NCBI RefSeq assembly: GCF_005048155.1
Contig: NZ_SUMB01000004.1
Span: 744,001 to 808,000 of the forward strand
Reading direction: 5' to 3'
DNA: 64,000 bases
Origin: Streptomyces piniterrae
GTDB taxonomy: Bacteria > Actinomycetota > Actinomycetes > Streptomycetales > Streptomycetaceae
Below, one piece after another: positions 26,088 through 34,633 of this stretch (within the stretch, counting starts at the first letter, position 1; each line of letters begins with the position of its first letter). Both the position numbers and the translations under genes were made by a program. The notes under the pieces were generated by a model. That model did no database searches. It saw only the letters and a list, made by a program, of their open reading frames with translations, and had not been told where the DNA came from.

Positions 26088-27379
26088 GGAGCCTCCTGGC
26101 GGGCGTGGACGTCGGTCTGGGTGCGGGTGCGGTTGCGGTCGCCCGCCGGGAAGAGGGCGGTGGTCAAGGCGGTGAAGTGGTCCTCGAGTTGCCGGGCGGC
26201 TGCCTGGTTCCGCTCGGTGAGGGTCCGCCGGAGCTCCGCCGATCGCTGCTCCAGCGCCCGGAATTGCTCCAGTAGCCGGTCGGCGTCGACCTCGCGCGCC
26301 GGGTGGCAGTACGCGGCAAGGCCCATCCGGTCCATGAGCGCGTCGCTCTTCGCCGCATAGCTGAGTGCGAGTGTCGGAGTGCCGACCTTCAGCGCGCAGA
26401 TCAGGTTGTGGTACCGGGTCGCCACCACGGTGTCGGCGGCCGCCATCTCCTTCATCAGGTCGGCCAGCGAGGCCGTCTCGGCAGCGGTGACCAGCGGCGA
26501 GTCCACCGTGTCGAGGATCGCGGCGACCACGGACCGGTCGCACTCGTCGCCGGTGAGCAGCCGGACCGGCCTGCCGTCCTCGACCAGCGCACGGACGAAG
26601 CGAGTCGTCCCGTCGAGGTAGCGCCGGTGGATCTCCTCGGCTCGGGCGCGGTCGTCGTTGCCGCCGTGGAAGGCCATGACGCCGACGCAGACCGTGCCGG
26701 GCGAGTCCGAGGGCGCTTCCCCAAGCTCTCCGACAAGCTCCGAGCAGGGGATACCCCATTCCTGCGGCGTCGGCAGGGCGAACGCGAGGTCCGGGTAGAC
26801 CCCGTCGCGCGCCGTGTCCACGCCCATCGCCCGCATCGCGTCGCGGGACAGGGCGTCCCGGTACGAGCGGTATGTGGCCAGCCGCGCCGACCAGCGCACC
26901 AGGGCCCGGGTCGGCCGGTTGCCGATCGCGTCCGCGCCGACGCCGGCCAACGCGATCCGGGTGCCGAACAGCCGGCCGCTCGCGCAGAGCAGGAACAGCG
27001 CGTACGGGAAGCCCCACGGGCGCAGCGGCAGTGTGGCCTCCAGGACTCCCATGCCCGGCACGATCACCACATCGTGCCGGCGCACCCAGGCGGCGGTGCG
27101 GACGGCGTCGACGAGTTTGCCCAGACCCTTCGCCGCGATCCCGCCCGCCCGCGACGCGGTCCGGTACTCCCCGCGGTACCAGTGCAGCCGCGTCGCGGGG
27201 ATCCCGTACCGGGCCGCGACGACCTCGGGTCCGCCGCACAGCGCGTCCACCACCGCCTCCGGGTGCTCGGCGCTGAGGTACCCGAGCACGGCTTCGAGCG
27301 ATCCGTCGTTGCCGAGGTTGCCGGAGCCGAGCAGGCCGAACACCCCGACGTGGACTGGGGGTTGGGCCGTGGATGTCAC
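26084..27379 (-). CDS. Polysaccharide pyruvyl transferase family protein
   Basis: 431 aa, GTG start at 27379 overlapping the previous stop (GTGA). Opens VHVGVFGLLGSGNLGNDGSLEAVLGYL, the PS_pyruv_trans signature G.GNxGN(D/L), and later VVATRYHNLICALKVGTPTLALSYAAKSDALM, the conserved R.H...A...G.P.....Y..K block. Transfers pyruvate from phosphoenolpyruvate to make ketal pyruvate on a polymer sugar, adding negative charge. Residues ~208-222 are encoded by a REP-like element (26717-26760), an in-frame insertion absent from typical family members as I recall them. Confidence 0.85.
   Translation of the reverse strand: MTSTAQPPVHVGVFGLLGSGNLGNDGSLEAVLGYLSAEHPEAVVDALCGGPEVVAARYGIPATRLHWYRGEYRTASRAGGIAAKGLGKLVDAVRTAAWVRRHDVVIVPGMGVLEATLPLRPWGFPYALFLLCASGRLFGTRIALAGVGADAIGNRPTRALVRWSARLATYRSYRDALSRDAMRAMGVDTARDGVYPDLAFALPTPQEWGIPCSELVGELGEAPSDSPGTVCVGVMAFHGGNDDRARAEEIHRRYLDGTTRFVRALVEDGRPVRLLTGDECDRSVVAAILDTVDSPLVTAAETASLADLMKEMAAADTVVATRYHNLICALKVGTPTLALSYAAKSDALMDRMGLAAYCHPAREVDADRLLEQFRALEQRSAELRRTLTERNQAAARQLEDHFTALTTALFPAGDRNRTRTQTDVHARQEAP
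26717..26760. repeat. REP-like palindromic element inside the pyruvyltransferase gene
   Basis: Contains TTCCCCAAGCTCTC then GAGCAGGGGATACCCCATT, matching almost base for base the element at 33799-33841 in another gene of the operon. CCCC-AA-GCTC pairs with GAGC-A-GGGG to give a hairpin. I recall the same motif as a dispersed repeat in Streptomyces genomes. Confidence 0.7.
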
Positions 27380-28323
27380 GCCTGCCTCTTTTCGCGTCCG
27401 GCGACGAGGGCCTCGACGGAGATGGTGAGCCGGGCAGGGTCGACCGGGGCGCGGTCCTCGACCCGCTCGCCGGCGCCCGGTCGGACCCGGCTGGTCATCC
27501 AGGAGGCCAGGTGGCGGTGGCAGGCGCGCCGGTCGTCCGGGGACAACGGCGCCCGCCGGATCGCCGAAACGAAGCCCCAGACGTACTCGGCGAGCAGCCG
27601 GGGTGTCGGGTGCAGCGGGCCTGCCCGGCGCGGGTCCAGGTTGACGCACCGGGAGCGCTTGGAGGGGTTCGCCCGCTCGGCGCGGGTGGGGTGGTCGCGG
27701 CGGAAGTACAGCAGCTCCGGCACCTGGTGGAAGGGCCCGTGCAGGGTGATCTCGGCGACGAAGGTGCGGTCCGCGTGGTGGTAGCTGTCGTGCGGCTTCA
27801 CCCGGCGGAGCATGTCGGCCCGCATCACCCCGTAGAAGTCGTCGCCGCCGGGTTCGAGCAGCAGACTGCGGAAGCGCTCGGGCGCGTGCGGCGAGTCGGT
27901 GGCGAGCCCGTATGCGTACGGGACCTTCACCTGGCCGTCGCCGTCGATGACCGCCTGGCCGCTGTGCGCGAGGATGACGTCTGGGCGTTCGTCCAGCGCC
28001 TCCACGCAGCGCCGCAGCAGGTCCCGGGCGTACAGGTCGTCGTGCGAGGCCCACTTGAACAGCTCGCCACGGCACTGGGTGAACACGTAGTTGTGGTTCG
28101 GCGCGGCGCCGATGTTCCGGGGCAGCCGGAGGTAGCGGATGCGTGAGTCCTGCGCGGCGTACTTGCGGCAGATGTCCTGGGTCCCGTCGGTCGAGGCGTT
28201 GTCGGTGATGACCAGCTCGAAGTCCTCGTAGGTCTGGCCGAGCAGGGCGTCGAGCGACTCGGCGAGGTACTCCTCGCCGTTGTACACGGGCAGGCCGATG
28301 CTCAGCCGGGGTTGGGCGGTCAT
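27376..28323 (-). CDS. Glycosyltransferase family 2
   Basis: 315 aa from ATG at 28323, overlapping the flippase stop (ATGA). GT-A fold: RLSIGLPVYNGEEYLAESLDALLGQTYEDFELVITDNASTDGTQDIC, then FKWASHDDLYARDLL with the metal-binding DD (DXD-like). C-terminal half is less conserved and Arg-rich. Adds one sugar to the lipid-linked repeat unit on the cytoplasmic face. Donor unknown. Confidence 0.9.
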   Translation of the reverse strand: MTAQPRLSIGLPVYNGEEYLAESLDALLGQTYEDFELVITDNASTDGTQDICRKYAAQDSRIRYLRLPRNIGAAPNHNYVFTQCRGELFKWASHDDLYARDLLRRCVEALDERPDVILAHSGQAVIDGDGQVKVPYAYGLATDSPHAPERFRSLLLEPGGDDFYGVMRADMLRRVKPHDSYHHADRTFVAEITLHGPFHQVPELLYFRRDHPTRAERANPSKRSRCVNLDPRRAGPLHPTPRLLAEYVWGFVSAIRRAPLSPDDRRACHRHLASWMTSRVRPGAGERVEDRAPVDPARLTISVEALVAGREKRQA

Positions 28324-29609
28324 GACGTCCTCACTTCGGGGATGGGATGGTGCTGGTGCTGGTGCTCGCGCAGGGCGATCCGCAGGTGCAGCCACCACAC
28401 GGCCGAGCCGCTGACGGTCGCGGCGGCGACGCCCCAGGCCGAGCCGGCCGTGCCGGCCACGGCCGCACCGCCGAGGCCGCCGATGACGTAACAGGCGGAG
28501 CCGAACAGCTGGCTGCGCAGGCTGCGCCGGGCCGCGCCGAGTGCGCGCAGCCCGGCCGCCGCGCCGGTGCCGAGGCCGGCGCCCGCGACGCCGAGCGTGG
28601 CCGGCACGATGAGCGCCGAGGCGGAGTGCCAGACGCCACCGAGTACGAGCTCACCGAACCGGTCCGGCACCAGCAGCAGCGCCGCGCCCCACAGCAGCGC
28701 GGCGACGGCCTGCCCGCCGCCCAGCAGGAGGCAGAACTTGCCGAGGCGGTCCGGTGCCCGGCGCAGCACCCGTGCCGCCTCCGCGACGGTGACCAGCGAC
28801 AGCCCCATCAGCAGAGCCAGGAACGGGCCGAGCAGGAGTTCCGCGCCCCGGACCGCGCCCACCGCGCCGACCCCGACGATCGCACCGAGCCCGTACGCGC
28901 GCAGCTGGCTCGCGCCGCTGAGGCTGACGTTCTCGACCAGGTACCGGTAGCCGAGGTCGCGGTGCTCGCGAAGCCACTCGCGCGCCCGGGTCGTCCGGGG
29001 CCGGATCCCGGACTGGAAGCAGCCGTACACCGCGGCCACCGCGGCGGACGCGCCCCAGGCCAGCACGAAAGCGGCCACGGTGCCCACGCGGGCCGCCACC
29101 ACCATGGCCGGGACGAGCGCGACGCCCCACACCAGGTCGTTGGCGAACGCCTTCCGCCCGGTGCCGGCCGCGAAGAACGCGAACCGCCAGGCGTCCTGAA
29201 GCAGCAGCGCCGGCAGCACGACACCGAGGCAGCCGAACGCGGACCCCACGCGGCCGCCGAGGCCGAGTCCGACCAGCAGACACACCGCACCCAGGGCGGT
29301 ACCGACGCCGAGCGCGGCACCCGACGACCGGGCCGTCGCCGAGCGCCAGGACGCGTCCGGCACGCCGCTGAAGCGGACCACGAGCGGGTCGGTGGCCAGG
29401 CCGCGGGCGACGTTGAGCGCCACGCCGTAGGTCAGCCACGCCAGGCTGAACACGCCGAACGCGGTCACCCCCAGCGAGCGCGCCACGTAGATCCCCACCG
29501 CGAAGTTGGAGATGCTGGAGGCCGCCTGGTCGGCCAGCCCCCAGGACAGCCGGCCGGCCAGGGCCCGCTTGGCGCTCCGCTTCTCCCCCTCGGTGGTCAT
29601 CGGCGTCAT
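28320..29609 (-). CDS. Wzx-like polysaccharide flippase (MATE/MOP superfamily)
   Basis: 429 aa with about twelve hydrophobic segments. N-terminus LSWGLADQAASSISNFAVGIYVARSLGVTAFGVFSLAWL is typical of the oligosaccharide flippase family. Would move the lipid-linked repeat unit across the membrane. Start overlaps the DUF4910 gene stop (ATGA). C-terminus has a His-rich tail (EHQHQHHP). Confidence 0.85.
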   Translation of the reverse strand: MTPMTTEGEKRSAKRALAGRLSWGLADQAASSISNFAVGIYVARSLGVTAFGVFSLAWLTYGVALNVARGLATDPLVVRFSGVPDASWRSATARSSGAALGVGTALGAVCLLVGLGLGGRVGSAFGCLGVVLPALLLQDAWRFAFFAAGTGRKAFANDLVWGVALVPAMVVAARVGTVAAFVLAWGASAAVAAVYGCFQSGIRPRTTRAREWLREHRDLGYRYLVENVSLSGASQLRAYGLGAIVGVGAVGAVRGAELLLGPFLALLMGLSLVTVAEAARVLRRAPDRLGKFCLLLGGGQAVAALLWGAALLLVPDRFGELVLGGVWHSASALIVPATLGVAGAGLGTGAAAGLRALGAARRSLRSQLFGSACYVIGGLGGAAVAGTAGSAWGVAAATVSGSAVWWLHLRIALREHQHQHHPIPEVRTS

Positions 29610-30880
29610 GCCTTGATCAGCCCGGCGCCGTGCAGGGCGCCGGCCGCGGCGGCGACGGTGTCGAACGGCAGCCCGGACCGCTCGGCGACATCCAGCAGAC
29701 CGTGCTCGCCGTCGGAGAGGCTGAGCACCCAGAGCATGGCCATCTGGGCCTGTTTCGCGTCGCTGCGACCGCCGAGCGAGTCGTACAACCCGCGCCGGCC
29801 CAGCTGTGGTTCGCCGTAGGAGCTGAGGTTGACGTACCGCCGGTTGCGGTCGAGGACGGCGAACGCCTCGCGGCAGACGGCGAGCGTGTCCGCCATCGCC
29901 TCCGGGGAGACGAAGTCCGGGTTGTCCGCCGAGGTGTGGTACTCGGGGTAGCCGGCGTACGGGGTCCGGCTGAGCGAGCCCACGCCGAGGTCGAACCCGG
30001 GCGAGCAGAACTGCCGCTCGTCGTAGCCGTACGGGGTGAACTCGGTGATGTGGTGCGGGCGTTCGGAGGTGGACAGTACGTACCGCAGCACCCGGTCGAT
30101 CTCCGCGTCGCCGCGCCTGCTCTGCTTGTACGTGAGTCGGCCCGAGTCGCCGGCACAGGCCAGCACCAGGCCGTGCTTGACCCGATCAATCCGTTCCGCG
30201 TTGCGGGCCAGCCAGGTGATCGCGCCGATGGTGCCGGGCGCGAAGATGAACCGGTAGGTGTAGTACGGCGTCTGCTCCGCCAGTGCACGGGCCAGGAACG
30301 TCGCCACCGCGATGCCGGCCAGGTTGTCGTTGGCCAGCGACGGGTGGCAGACGTGGCAGGAGACGATCACCTCGTCCGGGACCTGACCGGGGATCACATG
30401 CTCGGCGTAGGTGAGGTGGCCGTCCGCGAGCGTGGAGTCGATGCGCACCTCGTAGTCGCCGTCCGGTAGCGCGTCCAAGGTCTCCTGGGCCAGGCAGAAT
30501 CCCCATTCCGGCTTGTAGTAGCTGGTGCGGTACGGCACCCAGGTCGGGTGGTCGGGCAGGGTGTGCAGGTGTCCGCGCAGCTCGGACAGCGGCATGGTCG
30601 CCGACACCGGCACGCTGTAGCCGAGCACGTGCAGGCTGGACGCGGCGAAGTCGACGACCCGGTTGCCGGCGCTGTCGGCGACGTACGCGTCCCGGATGTT
30701 CCACTCCTGCGGCACCGTCCAGTCGAGCACCTGCGTCCCGGTCGGCACCTCGTGCACCTGTAGCGGGACATACTCGCCGACGATCTCCAGGGTGGCGCGC
30801 ACACCGTCCCCCGTGATGCTCCGGCAGAGCGGGTACAGCCGCTCCACCAGCGCGTGCATCTCCTCTCCGGCCTCGGTCAT
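29606..30880 (-). CDS. DUF4910 aminopeptidase-like protein with winged-helix tail
   Basis: 424 aa from ATG at 30880, overlapping the epimerase stop (ATGA). M28-like zinc peptidase fold: VIVSCHVCHPSLANDNLAGIAVATFLAR carries metal ligands (H.CHP..ANDN), FAPGTIGAITWLARN and CSPGFDLGVGSLSRTPYAGYPEYHTSADN complete the site. The last ~80 residues (LDVAERSGLPFDTVAAAAGALHGAGLI) form a small winged helix. Family members sit in polysaccharide and secondary-metabolite clusters; the substrate is unknown and may be an aminoacyl or amide-linked sugar rather than a peptide. Confidence 0.8.
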   Translation of the reverse strand: MTEAGEEMHALVERLYPLCRSITGDGVRATLEIVGEYVPLQVHEVPTGTQVLDWTVPQEWNIRDAYVADSAGNRVVDFAASSLHVLGYSVPVSATMPLSELRGHLHTLPDHPTWVPYRTSYYKPEWGFCLAQETLDALPDGDYEVRIDSTLADGHLTYAEHVIPGQVPDEVIVSCHVCHPSLANDNLAGIAVATFLARALAEQTPYYTYRFIFAPGTIGAITWLARNAERIDRVKHGLVLACAGDSGRLTYKQSRRGDAEIDRVLRYVLSTSERPHHITEFTPYGYDERQFCSPGFDLGVGSLSRTPYAGYPEYHTSADNPDFVSPEAMADTLAVCREAFAVLDRNRRYVNLSSYGEPQLGRRGLYDSLGGRSDAKQAQMAMLWVLSLSDGEHGLLDVAERSGLPFDTVAAAAGALHGAGLIKA

Positions 30881-31902
30881 CGGCGCCACCGCAGGGTGTC
30901 GTCGACGGCACCGGCCTCGGACGCCGCGCGCAGCACGGCAAGGCGGGTGAAGCGTCGCTCGAAGTCCTCCCGGGTCAGCCCGAACTTCCGGTAGGCCTCG
31001 GCGAGTTCGAGTGCGCCCCGCTGCACCGTCCACTCGCAGTCGAAGCCGGGCACCGCGGCGCGGAACCGGGAGAAGTCCACCCGGTACGACCGCGGATCGG
31101 CGCCGGTCTCGCCGGTGATCACCACCTTCGAGCCGTCCACCGCCTCGGCGACCTGCTCGGCGATCTCCGCGACCGTGACGTTGTTGATCTCGCTGCCGAT
31201 GTTGAACGCCCGGTCGTGCACCGCTTCCCGCGGCGCGGTCAGCGCGGCCGCGAAGGCGCGTGCGATGTCGGCGGCGTGCACCAGCGGGCGCCAGGGGGTG
31301 CCGTCGGAGAGCACCAGCACCTCGCCGGACAGCAGCGCGTGGCCCACCAGGTTGTTCAGCACGATGTCGGCGCGCAGCCGGGGCGAGTAGCCGAAGGCGG
31401 TGGCGTTGCGCATGAACACCGGGGTGAAGTCGTCGTCGGCGAGCGTGTGCAGGTCGTCCTCCACCCGCACCTTGGACTCCGCGTACGGCGTCACCGGGCG
31501 CAGCGGGGCGTCCTCGGTCACCAGGTCGTCGCCGCCTGCGGCGCCGTAGACCGAGCAGGTCGACGCGTACAGGAAGCGCCGCACTCCGGCGTCGCGGGCA
31601 AGGCGGGCAAGGCGTACGGACGCGTGGTGGTTGATGTCGTAGGTGAGTTCCGGCGCCAGCGATCCCAGCGGGTCGTTGGAGAGCGCGGCCAAGTGGATCA
31701 CGGCGTCCACTCCGGCCACGTGGTCGGCCGTGACGTCGCGCAGGTCCACGCGGTGCCCCGACGGGTCCGCGGGCGGCGTGCCCAGCACGCAGTCGGCGAA
31801 CAGGCCGGCGTCAAGGCCGACGACTTCGTGTCCGGCGGCCGCGAGGAACGGGGCCATCACGGTGCCCAGGTATCCCTGGTGTCCGGTCAGCAGTACGCGC
31901 AA
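30877..31902 (-). CDS. NAD-dependent nucleotide-sugar epimerase/dehydratase
   Basis: 341 aa extended SDR: TGHQGYLGTVMAPFL (GxxGxxG), DLRDVTADHVAGVDAVIHLAALSNDPLG, STCSVYG, catalytic YAESK, and RNATAFGYSPRLR. It belongs to the broad epimerase/4,6-dehydratase group. It is the only such enzyme in the operon, so it is the best candidate to act on the CDP-sugar formed by the neighbouring cytidylyltransferase. Four bases separate it from the PIG-L gene. Confidence 0.85.
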   Translation of the reverse strand: MRVLLTGHQGYLGTVMAPFLAAAGHEVVGLDAGLFADCVLGTPPADPSGHRVDLRDVTADHVAGVDAVIHLAALSNDPLGSLAPELTYDINHHASVRLARLARDAGVRRFLYASTCSVYGAAGGDDLVTEDAPLRPVTPYAESKVRVEDDLHTLADDDFTPVFMRNATAFGYSPRLRADIVLNNLVGHALLSGEVLVLSDGTPWRPLVHAADIARAFAAALTAPREAVHDRAFNIGSEINNVTVAEIAEQVAEAVDGSKVVITGETGADPRSYRVDFSRFRAAVPGFDCEWTVQRGALELAEAYRKFGLTREDFERRFTRLAVLRAASEAGAVDDTLRWRR

Positions 31903-31905
31903 AGT

Positions 31906-32553
31906 TCAGTCCCCCAGGTTGAGCGTGAGTTTGGTGACGGCGAACGCCTCGGCGTAGCGCGCGTGGCATTCGATGCCGCGGATTCGTGCGAGGCCGAGGA
32001 AGGCCTCGCGGTCGTACCAGGGGCGGTGCCGTTGCGAGGGGTAGTGCTCCTGCAGCAGCCGCACCTTCTGTTCGGCGGTCTCCGGCGACAGCGGCTGGTA
32101 GGCCGACGGACGGCCGAGGTCGCCGTCCCACTTGACGATCTCGTAGCCGAGGACCAGGTGGTCGCGGAACGCGGTGGGTATCAGCCGCGCCAGGCCGCGG
32201 TGGTCCTGGTGCGCGTCATCGGTGCGCGGGGCAAGGATCAGGTCCGGCTCGGTCTGCGCGCGCAGCTCCTCGACCGCGGCCTTGGCCTCGTCCCAGTGCA
32301 CGGGCATCCGGCCGTCCGGCAGCTTGAGCACGGTCAGCCGCAGGTCGGCGCCCGGGCAGAAGGCGGCGAGCGCGGCCCGCTCCTCCTGCTCCCGGTCGGT
32401 GCCGCCGCCGGAGAGCACCAGCGCGTCCACGCGGATGCCCGGCCGCGCGCTGCACAGCGTCAGCAGCGTGCCGCCGGCGCCGATGGCGATGTCGTCGCAG
32501 TGCGCGCCCACCGCGACGATCCGGTCCAGGTGACCTGCTCCGAGCCGGATCAC
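31906..32553 (-). CDS. PIG-L family deacetylase
   Basis: 215 aa, GTG start at 32553 overlapping the previous stop (GTGA). LmbE/PIG-L fold with zinc motif AVGAHCDDIAIGAGG (canonical AHPDDE; here Cys replaces Pro and the catalytic Asp pair is kept) and HQDHRGLARL as the second metal block. Removes N-acetyl groups from sugars; here probably at an acetamido sugar of the nucleotide precursor or repeat unit. Confidence 0.88.
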   Translation of the reverse strand: MIRLGAGHLDRIVAVGAHCDDIAIGAGGTLLTLCSARPGIRVDALVLSGGGTDREQEERAALAAFCPGADLRLTVLKLPDGRMPVHWDEAKAAVEELRAQTEPDLILAPRTDDAHQDHRGLARLIPTAFRDHLVLGYEIVKWDGDLGRPSAYQPLSPETAEQKVRLLQEHYPSQRHRPWYDREAFLGLARIRGIECHARYAEAFAVTKLTLNLGD

Positions 32554-33344
32554 GCGCTCACCCCGGCGCTGTCCCGCTCCCACACGGCCCAAGGGCGGTC
32601 TCCCCTGGCGTAGGCGGCGTCGAGCGCGGCCCGCTCCTTCACGGTGTCGGTCGGCTTCCAGAAGCCGCGGTGCTGATGCGCCACCAGCCTTCCCTGCTTG
32701 GCCAGTTGGGCGCATCCGTCGGCGACCAGGTCCCCGTTCTCCGGGATGTGGTCGAAGACCTCCTGGCGGAGCACGAAGTAGCCGCCGTTCTCCCACAGCG
32801 GCAGTTCGCTCACCGCGGTGATGCCTCCCACCAGGCCGTCCTCGCCCAGGTCCACACAGTGGAACGAGGACTGCGGCGGCACCACCATCATCGACGCACC
32901 GGCGTCGCGCCGGGCGAACCGGTCGATCATCTCCGGCAGTGGGGCGTCGGTGAGCACGTCGGCGTAGTTGGCGAGGAACATCTCGTCGCCGTCCAGGTGG
33001 TGCCGCACCCGGCGCAGCCGCTCCCCGATCGGTGACTCGACGCCGGTCTGCGCGAAGGTGATCGTCCAGTCCGAGATGTCGGTGGACAGCAGCTCGGTCC
33101 GCCCGCCCCGCAGCACGAAGTCGTTGGACGTCGTCTCCTCGTAGTTGAGGAAGAAGTTCTTGATGTGGTGGGCCCCGTACCCGAGGCACAGGATGAACTC
33201 CGTGTGCCCGAAGTGCGCGTAGTAGCGCATGACATGCCAGATCAGCGGGCGCGGGCCGACCATCGCCATCGGCTTGGGCACGTCGTCGGAGGCGCCGTTG
33301 CGCATCCGCATCCCGTAGCCGCCGCAGAACAGAACGACCTTCAT
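32550..33344 (-). CDS. rfbF: Glucose-1-phosphate cytidylyltransferase-like nucleotidyltransferase
   Basis: 264 aa from ATG at 33344, overlapping the methyltransferase stop. KVVLFCGGYGMRMR (nucleotide loop), VPKPMAMVGPRPLIWHVMRYYAHFGHTEFILCLGYGAH and FLANYADVLTD (metal Asp), WENGGYFVLRQEVFDHI, FWKPTDTVKER are characteristic of RfbF/AscA, which make CDP-glucose from CTP and glucose 1-phosphate. This is the entry to CDP-linked dideoxy or branched sugars. Confidence 0.88.
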   Translation of the reverse strand: MKVVLFCGGYGMRMRNGASDDVPKPMAMVGPRPLIWHVMRYYAHFGHTEFILCLGYGAHHIKNFFLNYEETTSNDFVLRGGRTELLSTDISDWTITFAQTGVESPIGERLRRVRHHLDGDEMFLANYADVLTDAPLPEMIDRFARRDAGASMMVVPPQSSFHCVDLGEDGLVGGITAVSELPLWENGGYFVLRQEVFDHIPENGDLVADGCAQLAKQGRLVAHQHRGFWKPTDTVKERAALDAAYARGDRPWAVWERDSAGVSA

Positions 33345-34633
33345 GCTGTGCCCTCTTTCAAAGACGTGACCTCGACAATGCTCAGTTCCGGGATGGGGAA
33401 GACGAGACGGCCACCCCAGTCGTGGACGAACGACAGCTGCTCGGTCAGCTCGGCCCGCAGGTTCCACGGGAGGACGAGGACGTAGTCCGGCTTGTCGGCG
33501 GCGATCTGCTCGGGCGGCAGGATCGGGATGCGGGTGCCGGGGGTGAACCTGCCGTGTTTGTAGGGGTTGCGGTCGACCGTGTACGGGAGCAGGTCGGGCC
33601 GGATGCCGCAGTGGTTGAGCAGGGTGTTGCCCTTGCCAGGGGCGCCGTAGCCGACGACCGTCTCGCCGCGCTCGGCCGCCTCGATGAGGAAGCGGAGGAG
33701 GTCGCGGCGGACCTTGGCGACCCGGGCGGAGAACTCGGTGTATCCGGAGAGTTCCTGGAGTCCGGCGGCCTTCTCCCGGGCCAGCACGTCGGCGACCTTT
33801 CCCCAAGCTCTCGGCTCCGCTCGAGCAGGGGATACCCCATTGGACTGCTCCCCCGCCACCTCGGTCGGCCGGGCCCACAGCCGGATGGAGCCGCCGTGTG
33901 TGGGCAGCAACTCGACGTCCACGAGCGCGAGTCCGCCGCTCGCCAGTGCCCGGATCGCGGACGCGACCGTGTAGTACTGGAAGTGCTCGTGGTAGATCGT
34001 GTCGTACTGGTTCTCCTCGATCAGGGTCAGCAGATGCTGCACCTCGATGGAGACCCAGCCGTCGTCGGCGACCAGGGAGCGCAGCCCCCGGGTGAACCCG
34101 ACGACGTCGGGGATGTGCGCGTACACGTTGTTGGCCACGACCAGATCCGCCGGGCCGTGTTCGGCGCGGACGGCCGAGCCGATGTCCGGGGACAGGAACT
34201 CGGTGAGCGTGGGCACACCCGCGTCCCGCGCCGCGGCGCCGACGTTCACCGACGGCTCGATGCCGAGGCAGCGGATCCCCCGGTCCACCATGTGCTTCAG
34301 CAAGTACCCGTCGTTGCTGGCGACTTCGACCACGAAGGCGTCGGAGCCGAGGGCAAGACGGGCCGCGGCGTCGGCGACGAACGTGCGGGCGTGCTCCACC
34401 CAGGAGGTCGAGTAGGAGGAGAAGTACGCGTACTGCGTGAACGTCTCCTCCGGCGTGATCAGCGGAGGGATCTGCGCGAGCCAGCAGTCGGTGCAGACCC
34501 GCAGGTGCAGCGGGTACGCGGGCTCCGGTTGATCGAGTTGGTCGGCGGCGAGAAAGCTCTCGCATGGTGGCGTCGCCCCGAGATCGACGACGCTCGCCAT
34601 CGCTTCCGAGCCGCAGAGTCGGCATCGTGTCAT
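33341..34633 (-). CDS. Sugar C-methyltransferase (SAM-dependent, zinc-binding N-terminus)
   Basis: 430 aa. Zinc knuckle CRLCG...CTDCW (Cys4, Cys7 and the later CxxC), SAM-binding VVEVASNDGYLLKHMVD (~100), NNVYAHIPD, YHEHFQYYTV, and C-terminal GYGAPGKGNTLLNHCGI, matching TDP-4-keto-sugar C-methyltransferases such as TylCIII/NovU. Predicts a C-methyl branched sugar. Residues ~262-277 (NGVSPARAEPRAWGK) are encoded by a REP-like element at 33799-33841, an in-frame insertion. Confidence 0.87.
   Translation of the reverse strand: MTRCRLCGSEAMASVVDLGATPPCESFLAADQLDQPEPAYPLHLRVCTDCWLAQIPPLITPEETFTQYAYFSSYSTSWVEHARTFVADAAARLALGSDAFVVEVASNDGYLLKHMVDRGIRCLGIEPSVNVGAAARDAGVPTLTEFLSPDIGSAVRAEHGPADLVVANNVYAHIPDVVGFTRGLRSLVADDGWVSIEVQHLLTLIEENQYDTIYHEHFQYYTVASAIRALASGGLALVDVELLPTHGGSIRLWARPTEVAGEQSNGVSPARAEPRAWGKVADVLAREKAAGLQELSGYTEFSARVAKVRRDLLRFLIEAAERGETVVGYGAPGKGNTLLNHCGIRPDLLPYTVDRNPYKHGRFTPGTRIPILPPEQIAADKPDYVLVLPWNLRAELTEQLSFVHDWGGRLVFPIPELSIVEVTSLKEGTA
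33799..33841. repeat. REP-like palindromic element inside the methyltransferase gene
   Basis: Second copy of the element at 26717-26760: TTCCCCAAGCTCTC, then GAGCAGGGGATACCCCATT, with inverted CCCC..GCTC/GAGC..GGGG arms. It is in frame with the surrounding coding sequence. Confidence 0.7.
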
